From UBA8437 sp963933195 (GTDB taxonomy: Bacteria > Planctomycetota > Planctomycetia > Planctomycetales > Planctomycetaceae), in assembly GCA_963933195.1 (NCBI GenBank), contig CAWVUS010000277.1, positions 1 to 7,316 of the forward strand: a stretch of DNA of 7,316 nt, in the 5' to 3' direction. The notes under the pieces are model-generated. The model ran no database searches, was not told the origin of the DNA, and saw nothing but the letters and a program-made list of their open reading frames with translations. Made by a program: the position numbers and the translations under genes. Shown piece after piece: positions 1 to 4,941 of this stretch (position 1 is the first letter of the stretch; the number at the start of each line of letters is the position of its first letter).

Positions 1-886
1 AATCGATGAAGCCGACATGGCGGATGCCCCAACACTGGTCCAGGTCGAGCAGTGGCAGCGGGAGCGGCCATGTGGGGCGGAATCCATTGCCGGCCGCTTC
101 CCACGCGTTTGTGAGCGAGAGACGCCAACGGTCGAACCATGCCGAGTCCGTCGGCGTGTTGAAATCACCCGTGATGAGAACCGGCTTATCGGTGATGGTG
201 GTGGCCAATTCGTGAAGTTGTGCCAGGGCTTGTTGTCGCGAGACCCAGGGGGTGCTTGTGACGTCGGCAAGAATCAGCACCAGGTCGTGGCCGCGGCAGC
301 AGACGTCGAATTGTCGAAAACGGACGGTGTCGGCCAGGGATCCCGAGCGGGTCTGGCGGACAGTGCCGTTTCTGACCAGGACGAGCATGCCGCTGCCGAG
401 TCCACTGGACACGTGGTTGGGGAACTTGTCTTGCCAGAACCGGTCGAGTTCCGGTTCTGTTGGTCCGGCCTCGACGAGGCACACCATGTCGGTGGGTTCC
501 TCGCGAATGGTCTGGGCGAGCCGGTCCCAGCCGGCCTGTCCGTGGTCGGTGTTCCATGTCAAACAGGACAGCGTGTCGTCGGAGAGGCCGGCGGGAGGCG
601 GATTCGAATGGGAGTTGACCGTCCAGCCGACCATCACAATCAGGCCGGTGGCGGCGACCGGGCTGGTCCACGGTGAGCGGTTGCGGAGTCGCAGGCCACC
701 GGCCATCAACACCACCAGGCTGGCCAGCACCGGCCAGGGTGTGGCATAAAAGATCATGCCGCTGGCCGGCAGCGCATCCCGGACACTGAGCCGGACAGCC
801 AGCCCGGCCAATCCGGTTGCACCGGCCGCCATCGACAGTGCCGCGCCCAGCCACGGGCGTGATCCTCGCGGCTCACGATCACTCAT
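1..886 (-). CDS. Membrane-anchored endonuclease/exonuclease/phosphatase (EEP) family protein, C-terminus cut by window edge
   Basis: Reading the minus strand from the ATG at 886-884 gives 295 codons with no stop up to the window edge. An in-frame TGA at 904-902 lies just upstream, so this ATG is the first possible start. The N-terminus has three likely membrane segments (about residues 13-33, 44-66 and 76-91). An EEP fold follows: TWN (110-112), LVEAG with the metal-binding Glu (137-141, Glu139), and GDFNTPTDS (240-248) carrying the catalytic Asp and Asn. Near the end come a TWP segment (272-274) and LDLDQCW (280-286), where the family often has a D-H pair. The final SDH motif would lie beyond the edge. 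EEP enzymes are metal-dependent phosphodiesterases acting on nucleic acids, lipids or phosphates; the substrate cannot be told here. A membrane-tethered, probably extracytoplasmic domain is inferred. It lies 58 bases downstream of purE on the same strand, with no obvious Shine-Dalgarno. Confidence 0.85.
   Translation of the reverse strand, partial: MSDREPRGSRPWLGAALSMAAGATGLAGLAVRLSVRDALPASGMIFYATPWPVLASLVVLMAGGLRLRNRSPWTSPVAATGLIVMVGWTVNSHSNPPPAGLSDDTLSCLTWNTDHGQAGWDRLAQTIREEPTDMVCLVEAGPTEPELDRFWQDKFPNHVSSGLGSGMLVLVRNGTVRQTRSGSLADTVRFRQFDVCCRGHDLVLILADVTSTPWVSRQQALAQLHELATTITDKPVLITGDFNTPTDSAWFDRWRLSLTNAWEAAGNGFRPTWPLPLPLLDLDQCWGIRHVGFID
435..459. repeat. Perfect 9-bp inverted repeat inside the EEP gene
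   Basis: CAGAACCGG (435-443) and CCGGTTCTG (451-459) are exact reverse complements around a 7-base loop. The element is inside coding sequence and no T-run follows on either strand, so it is not an intrinsic terminator. It may be chance in GC-rich DNA. Confidence 0.5.
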
Positions 887-944
887 GAGTCGTCGGCACG
901 CTCACGGTTACCGCCGAGTTCTCGCAGTGATGGGAGGAGCGGGA

Positions 945-1439
945 TCATTCCAGTGTTTCAGCCAAAATGGCATCGGCCTGTCCCCGCCGGTAATCCTTGA
1001 TTTGTTGTCTGAGTTCTGGTCGGCTGCCAGCCAGGATTGCGATGGCCAACAGTGCAGCGTTGACGGCTCCGGCCTTGCCGATGGCCAGTGTGCCCACGGG
1101 GATCCCCCGGGGCATCTGTACCGTGGCCAACAGGGCATCCATTCCATCGGTGGCCCAGCCCGTCATGGGGACGCCCAGGACCGGCAGGACGGTGTGAGCG
1201 GCACAGACGCCAGCCAGGTGAGCGGCTCCACCGGCTGCCGCGATGATTACCTCGACTCCTCGTTCCTCGGCTCCACCGACGTATTCCGACGTTTCTTCGG
1301 GGGTTCGGTGGGCCGAAAGTACGCGGCACTCGTTGGCGATGCCAAACTGGTCGAGCATGTCACGAGTGTGCTGCATCGTGCTCCAGTCCGACTTGCTGCC
1401 CATCAGGATATTGATCAGCGGGGTGTCTTGTTCACTCAT
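945..1439 (-). CDS. purE: N5-carboxyaminoimidazole ribonucleotide mutase, class I PurE
   Basis: PurE moves the carboxylate of N5-CAIR to C4 to give CAIR in de novo purine synthesis, in the cytoplasm, usually after PurK. The 164-residue product has the full class I signature: GSKSDW (14-19, phosphate/ribose loop), SAHRTP (42-47, with the His equivalent to E. coli His45), AAGGAAHL (68-75), PVLGVP (86-91), and the block VQMPRGIPVGTLAIGKAGA (107-125) followed by NAALLA. Length matches E. coli PurE (about 169). The start is the ATG at 1439-1437, with a purine-rich AAAGAGAT about a dozen bases upstream on the minus strand. Another ATG 13 bases upstream is out of frame. No purK is seen in the window, so the N5-CAIR supplier must be elsewhere. 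The EEP gene follows on the same strand and is probably cotranscribed. Confidence 0.97.
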   Translation of the reverse strand: MSEQDTPLINILMGSKSDWSTMQHTRDMLDQFGIANECRVLSAHRTPEETSEYVGGAEERGVEVIIAAAGGAAHLAGVCAAHTVLPVLGVPMTGWATDGMDALLATVQMPRGIPVGTLAIGKAGAVNAALLAIAILAGSRPELRQQIKDYRRGQADAILAETLE

Positions 1440-1477
1440 CTTGGTAGTCCATCTCTTTCAATTGCAACTCGTGTGTC

Positions 1478-1495
1478 CCGGGAGACAATCCCCGG
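1478..1495 (-). other. Possible hairpin in the purE 5' leader
   Basis: CCGGG (1478-1482) pairs with CCCGG (1491-1495) across an 8-base loop, with a further G-T wobble possible on the minus-strand RNA. It would lie in the untranslated leader if purE starts at the proposed promoter. TTTT follows on the plus strand, but no plus-strand gene enters from the left, so a terminator role there makes little sense. Weak evidence. Confidence 0.25.
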
Positions 1496-1526
1496 TTTTC
1501 GGTCCAGTGTTCTCACGAACGCCTGC

Positions 1527-1555
1527 AGCCTACTGACACGTCACGACGACGGCAA
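1527..1555 (-). promoter_or_regulatory. Candidate sigma70-type promoter for purE
   Basis: On the minus strand TTGCCG (1555-1550) is followed by a 17-base spacer and TAGGCT (1532-1527). The -35 box is identical to that of the divergent plus-strand promoter at 1569. The -10 box matches TATAAT at only 3 of 6 positions. The leader to the purE ATG would be roughly 80 bases. The spacer contains TGACACGTCA (1534-1543), whose TGAC/GTCA arms are palindromic and could form a regulator site; this is speculative. Confidence 0.4.
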
Positions 1556-1568
1556 GATTCCCGACGCA

Positions 1569-1597
1569 TTGCCGCTCGTCGCCGGCCTCCTTAGAAT
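1569..1597 (+). promoter_or_regulatory. Candidate sigma70-type promoter for the receiver-like gene
   Basis: TTGCCG (1569-1574), a 17-base spacer, then TAGAAT (1592-1597), which differs from TATAAT at one position. Transcription would begin near 1604, leaving about 26 bases before the ATG at 1631. The same architecture recurs before sufU, which raises confidence in both. Confidence 0.6.
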
Positions 1598-1630
1598 CGG
1601 GCTGCTGCCAGTTGAGTCGTCAAATGGTTC

Positions 1631-2026
1631 ATGGAAGTGGGCGTGTCGTCGGTCATTGTCTTGGAACAGTCAGACCGGTTTTGTCGTGAACTGAAGACCG
1701 AATGGTCACGGCAAGCCATCCCGGGGGGTGGTGTTGGCGAGATCGATGAAATCGAATCGGCCGGGAGTGTGTCGGAAGTGTTCTCGCTGGCCGATTCCAG
1801 CCGACGTGGAGTGGTGGTGGCCGACCTGGCGGCAGGACAGCCCGATGTGCTGCGTTTGTTGGAACGATGGGACCGGGGCTGGCCGATCGTGGTGATTGGA
1901 TCACTGGACACCGGAGAATTGGAATGGCCGCTGAGAGAGTTGGGAGCGACCACCGTGCTTTTCGAGCCGGTGACCCCCTCTCGGCTGCTGGCAATGTGTC
2001 AGCGAGTGTTGAAGAACGTGAAATGA
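1631..2026 (+). CDS. Small receiver-like (degenerate REC) protein
   Basis: The 131-residue product has no DNA-binding or output domain. Its layout resembles a response-regulator receiver fold. A first strand VIVLEQSD (8-15) occupies the place of the acidic pocket. A hydrophobic strand VVVADL (61-66) ends in Asp65, where the phospho-acceptor would be. PIVVIGS (85-91) puts a Ser at the conserved Thr/Ser position. The C-terminal GATTVLFEPVTPSRLL (105-120) matches the usual end of the fold, but the invariant Lys before Pro is Glu112. Loss of that Lys suggests the protein is not a normal phospho-switch and may be a pseudo-receiver or protein-interaction module. The ATG at 1631 is chosen because the fold begins right after it; there is no clear Shine-Dalgarno. 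mrp follows 42 bases downstream on the same strand. The fold assignment is by eye, and the function is unknown. Confidence 0.75.
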   Translation: MEVGVSSVIVLEQSDRFCRELKTEWSRQAIPGGGVGEIDEIESAGSVSEVFSLADSSRRGVVVADLAAGQPDVLRLLERWDRGWPIVVIGSLDTGELEWPLRELGATTVLFEPVTPSRLLAMCQRVLKNVK

Positions 2027-2051
2027 CCGTCCGGGCTGCATGGCCCGACGG
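2027..2051 (+). other. GC-rich hairpin between the receiver-like gene and mrp
   Basis: CCGTC (2027-2031), a bulged C, and GGGC (2033-2036) pair with GCCC (2043-2046) and GACGG (2047-2051) around the 6-base loop TGCATG. That is 9 base pairs starting right after the upstream stop codon. No U-run follows; instead a G-tract (2050-2055) serves as the likely ribosome-binding site for mrp. This makes it an mRNA structure (processing, attenuation or SD access) rather than a classic terminator. Confidence 0.5.
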
Positions 2052-2068
2052 GGGGATGAAATCAGACG

Positions 2069-3115
2069 ATGAATGATGTGACACTGCGGGGCAAAGTTGA
2101 AGCGATCATCGATCCCGAGTTGGGACGTTCGCTGGGTGAATTGCGAATGGTCCAGTCGGTGGAGGAGGCCGATGGAGCCGTCCAGGTGACCATCGAGCTG
2201 CCGACGACGGCGTATCCCGAACCGGAACGGATCGAAAGGCTCGTCGGTGAAGCGATTGGCGAATCGGTCGACGTGGTCTTTGAACGCACGGTGCGTGGGT
2301 CGAATTCGGGAGGGAAGATCGGCCTGAAAATTGCCAACGTGATCTGTGTTGGCAGTGGCAAGGGCGGGGTTGGCAAGAGCAGCGTTGCCGCGGGCCTGGC
2401 ATTCGCGCTCAAGGCTTCCGGAGCGCGTGTTGGGCTGATGGATGCCGATGTGTATGGCCCAAGTGTGCCGCATCTTTTGGGAGCCACTGGAGAGCCGTCG
2501 GTGGTCGAACACGTTGGACCCGACGGTGAGCCCGTGCCTCGCATTCAACCCCTGGAAGTCGATGGGATGCGGTTGATGTCGATGGGCTTCCATGTCGAGG
2601 AGGACCAGGCGGTGATCTGGCGAGGCCCCTTGCTGCATCGCACGCTGACCCAGTTTCTACAGTCCACCGACTGGGGTGAACTGGATTACCTGGTCATCGA
2701 CATGCCACCGGGCACCGGCGATGTTGCTCTGACACTCTCTCAATTGCTTTCACTTTCCGGCGCGGTCATCGTCTGCACTCCGCAGCAGGTTGCGCTGATC
2801 GACGCGCTCAAGGCTGTCTCGATGTTCAAACAGGTCAAAATTCCTGTGCTGGGGATGGTCGAGAATATGACGGGCGATATTTTTGGCCGCGGTGGAGCGC
2901 GTGACAAGGCGGCGGAGTTGGGATTGCCGTTCCTTGGTGAATTGCCAGCTGATCCGGAGGTGAGGATACGTGGGGATGCGGGCCGTGTCAGCACATTGAT
3001 TGCCGACGACAGTCCGGTGCGAGATCAATTGATGTCGATCAGTCAGAAGGTGGCCATCGAGGTGGCTCGGCAGGTCACATCCGGGACGGGGCTCCCCGAC
3101 CTGGAGATTCTCTGA
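2069..3115 (+). CDS. mrp: Mrp/ApbC-type P-loop ATPase, Fe-S carrier family, lacking the CxxC motif
   Basis: The 348-residue protein belongs to the Mrp/NBP35/ApbC family, cytoplasmic ATPases that carry or help assemble Fe-S clusters. An N-terminal DUF59/MIP18-like domain spans about residues 5-75 (IIDPELGRSLGEL at 13-25). The ATPase domain has a deviant Walker A, GSGKGGVGKSS (95-105), the switch segment DADVYGPSVPHLLG (125-138), and Walker B LVIDMPPGTGD (208-218). The family's C-terminal metal motif (ENMxxxxCxxC...IFG.GG) is not present: the text reads VENMTGDIFGRGG (264-276), so the cysteine loop is deleted. The only cysteines are Cys93 and Cys236. The ATG at 2069 is preceded by a G-tract (2050-2055) about 13 bases upstream. 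Placement before sufU-sufS supports a role in Fe-S biogenesis, but bridging of a 4Fe-4S cluster by the usual cysteines is not possible. Confidence 0.93.
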   Translation: MNDVTLRGKVEAIIDPELGRSLGELRMVQSVEEADGAVQVTIELPTTAYPEPERIERLVGEAIGESVDVVFERTVRGSNSGGKIGLKIANVICVGSGKGGVGKSSVAAGLAFALKASGARVGLMDADVYGPSVPHLLGATGEPSVVEHVGPDGEPVPRIQPLEVDGMRLMSMGFHVEEDQAVIWRGPLLHRTLTQFLQSTDWGELDYLVIDMPPGTGDVALTLSQLLSLSGAVIVCTPQQVALIDALKAVSMFKQVKIPVLGMVENMTGDIFGRGGARDKAAELGLPFLGELPADPEVRIRGDAGRVSTLIADDSPVRDQLMSISQKVAIEVARQVTSGTGLPDLEIL

Positions 3116-3148
3116 TTCCTGGTGCGTCACCTCCGGATAAGACCTGCC

Positions 3149-3177
3149 TTGGCGTTGCCCGTGGCGACTCCTAGAAT
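3149..3177 (+). promoter_or_regulatory. Candidate sigma70-type promoter for sufU-sufS
   Basis: TTGGCG (3149-3154), 17-base spacer, TAGAAT (3172-3177). The -10 box is identical to that at 1592 and is again preceded by CTCC. It starts 33 bases after mrp ends, with no convincing terminator between, so sufUS may be expressed both from this site and by read-through from mrp. Predicted start of transcription is around 3184-3185. Confidence 0.6.
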
Positions 3178-3184
3178 GGATTGC

Positions 3185-3247
3185 ATGGCGGACGCGATAC
3201 CACACGCGTGGCGTTGGATTGAGAGTCCGCCGATTGGGGATGAGTGA
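3185..3247 (+). CDS. Putative 20-codon leader peptide ahead of sufU
   Basis: An ATG at 3185 opens a 20-residue frame (begins MADAIPHAWRW, ends IGDE) closed by TGA at 3245-3247. It is in the same frame as sufU, whose GTG lies 12 bases after that stop. The ATG falls at the predicted transcription start, so the message could be leaderless. The peptide resembles no family I know. It could be a chance frame, a translational leader for sufU, or the 5' part of an extended sufU interrupted by one TGA. Confidence 0.25.
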   Translation: MADAIPHAWRWIESPPIGDE

Positions 3248-3259
3248 CGGGAGACGTCG

Positions 3260-3655
3260 GTGAGCGACGAGCTGTACGACGAGTTGATCCTGGATCACTA
3301 CGAGTCGCCGTATCATCGCGGCCAACTCGAGGCGCCCAGTTGTACTCACACCGAGCGGAACCCGTTGTGTGGTGATCGGGTCCAGTTGCAGCTGCAAATC
3401 GACTCGGAACAACGGATCCAGCAGGCATTTTTTGACGGCGAAGGGTGTGCGATCAGCCAGGCGGCCGCCTCGATTCTTTGCGAACACATCGAAGGGATGA
3501 CGCTCACGGAAATCGAGGCATTTGATGCTCCGGCGATGCTCGACTTGCTGCAAGTCCAATTGACGGCCGTGCGACAACGTTGTGGATTGCTGGGATTCAA
3601 GGTGCTCAAGACACTGGTCTATTCACAGGACGCTGCCACCGGCGCCTCGGCCTGA
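3260..3655 (+). CDS. sufU: SufU-type Fe-S assembly protein / sulfur acceptor (compact form)
   Basis: SufU accepts persulfide sulfur from SufS through a Zn-bound cysteine site and passes it to cluster assembly. The 131-residue product shows LYDELILDHYESP (5-17), NPLCGD (34-39, Cys37 and Asp39), FDGEGCAIS (58-66, Cys63) and RQRCGLL (105-111, Cys108). These are the three Cys plus Asp of the SufU zinc site. It lacks the LPPVK and His-Cys signature of IscU, so it is SufU-like. However, the Cys63-Cys108 spacing is 45, whereas B. subtilis SufU has about 62 because of a family insertion; here the insertion is absent. Extra cysteines are Cys28 and Cys74. GTG at 3260 is chosen because GGGAG (3249-3253) is well spaced and an in-frame TGA lies at 3245. 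sufS follows 43 bases later. Confidence 0.93.
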   Translation: MSDELYDELILDHYESPYHRGQLEAPSCTHTERNPLCGDRVQLQLQIDSEQRIQQAFFDGEGCAISQAAASILCEHIEGMTLTEIEAFDAPAMLDLLQVQLTAVRQRCGLLGFKVLKTLVYSQDAATGASA

Positions 3656-3698
3656 TCCCCATTGGCGAAACGAGCCGCGACAAAAAGGACCGAGGGGC

Positions 3699-4919
3699 GT
3701 GGAGACCATCCGTGACGATTTTCCGATCCTGAACCGTCCGTTGGCGGACGGCACGCCGCTGGTCTACCTTGACTCGGCTTCCAGCGCCCAGAAGCCGCGG
3801 GTTGTGATCGACGCGCTCAGTGACTGCTACGAGCGGTATTACGCCAATTCGCATCGGGGCGTTTACCAGTTTGGTGTTCAGGTGGATGAAGCGCTCGAAG
3901 GTGCTCGTGAACGGATTGCGAGGCTGATTGGAGCTGAGCACCCCGAGGAAGTGATTTTCACCTCCGGCACGACCATGTCGATCAATCTGGTGGCCCAGTC
4001 GTGGGGGCGGTCACGGTTGTCGCCGGGTGACGAAGTGCTGGTCAATGAAATGGAGCACCACGCGAACCTGGTGCCCTGGCAGCAGGTCGCCACTCAGACC
4101 GGGGCCGTGGTGCGACACATTCCGATGACCGATGATGGTCGTCTGGACCTGGGACGACTCGACGAATGTCTCACATCTCGCACCCGCCTGGTGGCAGTCA
4201 CGGGGATGTCCAACGTGCTGGGAACGGTCAATCCGATCGCGCGATTGGTCGAGGCGGCTCGTGCGGTGGGGGCATTGGTGCTGGTGGACGGAGCCCAGAG
4301 TGTTCCGCATGCCGCCGTCGACGTGTCCAATCCCCAGGTCGATTTTCTCGCCTTTTCCGGCCACAAGCTGTATGGCCCGTCCGGTGTCGGCGTGTTGTAC
4401 GGGCGTCGTGAATGGCTCGAACAGATGGATCCGTTTCTGTTCGGGGGCAACATGATCAGCGAGGTGGGGCTGACCGAGTCGAGTTGGGCCGAGCTGCCGG
4501 CAAAATTTGAAGCCGGTACGTTGCCGGTGGCCCAGGCCATCGCGCTGGGCGTGGCAGTTGATTATGTTGTCGGACAGGGGTTCGACGAGATCGGGCGTGT
4601 CGAGCACGCGCTGCTGGAAGAGGCCCAACAGCGTTTGAGCGAGATTCCCGACATGGTGATTCACGGGCCGGCAATCGAGCACAAGGGGGCGATTGTCAGT
4701 TTCAGTGACCAGCGGGTTCACCCGCACGATATGGCTGAATTGCTCAAACGAAAAGGGGTGGCCGTCCGGGCCGGGCATCACTGCACGATGCCATTACACA
4801 GCCGATTGGGGGTCGTTGCCACGACCCGCGCCAGTTTTGCTGCATACAACGACTCGTCTGACGTCGATGTTTTGGTCGATGCCATACAGTACGCACGCAA
4901 GACCATGCGGCGCGACTGA
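3699..4919 (+). CDS. sufS: Type II cysteine desulfurase SufS
   Basis: SufS removes sulfur from cysteine with PLP and hands the persulfide to SufU. From GTG at 3699 the product is 406 residues, the usual SufS length. It begins METIRDDFPIL, as the family does. AAGGA (3684-3688) and GAGGGG (3692-3697) precede it. A longer in-frame ATG at 3582 would overlap sufU by 74 bases and add 39 non-family residues, so I rejected it. Motifs: LDSASSAQKP (24-33), HRGVYQFG (52-59), NEMEHHANLVPW (116-127), DGAQS (197-201), SGHKLYGP (220-227, PLP Lys223) and RAGHHC (357-362, catalytic Cys362). VHPHD (340-344) keeps the His region that, in B. subtilis SufS as I recall it, contacts the SufU zinc, which supports a working SufS-SufU pair. 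Downstream, sufBCD are absent; an aminotransferase starts 22 bases later. Confidence 0.96.
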   Translation: METIRDDFPILNRPLADGTPLVYLDSASSAQKPRVVIDALSDCYERYYANSHRGVYQFGVQVDEALEGARERIARLIGAEHPEEVIFTSGTTMSINLVAQSWGRSRLSPGDEVLVNEMEHHANLVPWQQVATQTGAVVRHIPMTDDGRLDLGRLDECLTSRTRLVAVTGMSNVLGTVNPIARLVEAARAVGALVLVDGAQSVPHAAVDVSNPQVDFLAFSGHKLYGPSGVGVLYGRREWLEQMDPFLFGGNMISEVGLTESSWAELPAKFEAGTLPVAQAIALGVAVDYVVGQGFDEIGRVEHALLEEAQQRLSEIPDMVIHGPAIEHKGAIVSFSDQRVHPHDMAELLKRKGVAVRAGHHCTMPLHSRLGVVATTRASFAAYNDSSDVDVLVDAIQYARKTMRRD

Positions 4920-4941
4920 TTCACCAGGGGTGGACCCGGAG

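Noticed and set aside
186..854. 222-codon minus-strand open frame within the EEP gene
   Set aside because: It is in another frame of the same strand; its product is rich in Arg, Pro and His with no motif, whereas the chosen frame has TWN, LVEA and GDFN.
756..1694. 312-codon plus-strand open frame across purE and the divergent intergenic region
   Set aside because: It is antisense to purE and to the start of the EEP gene, shows no family motifs, and overlaps the well-supported promoter region. Long antisense frames are expected in GC-rich coding DNA.
1901..2638. 245-codon minus-strand frame opposite mrp
   Set aside because: Antisense to a clear Mrp coding region, low-complexity His/Arg-rich product, no motif.
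3120..3131. GGTG-CGT-CACC stem after mrp as a terminator
   Set aside because: Only four base pairs, three-base loop and no T-run.
2750..3577. 275-codon minus-strand frame opposite mrp and sufU
   Set aside because: It runs antisense through two recognised genes and the sufU promoter; no family resemblance.
3582..3698. Upstream ATG extension of sufS (39 extra residues)
   Set aside because: It overlaps the end of sufU, and the added residues (Trp/Arg/Pro-rich) do not resemble a SufS N-terminus. GTG at 3699 has better upstream sites and gives the family length.
4011..4781. 256-codon minus-strand frame opposite sufS
   Set aside because: Antisense shadow of sufS; His/Arg/Gln-rich with no domain pattern.
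4693..4941. 83-residue N-terminal extension of the aminotransferase, possibly a MocR-like regulatory domain
   Set aside because: The stretch lies inside sufS in another frame and shows no winged-helix pattern; ATG at 4942 after sufS fits.
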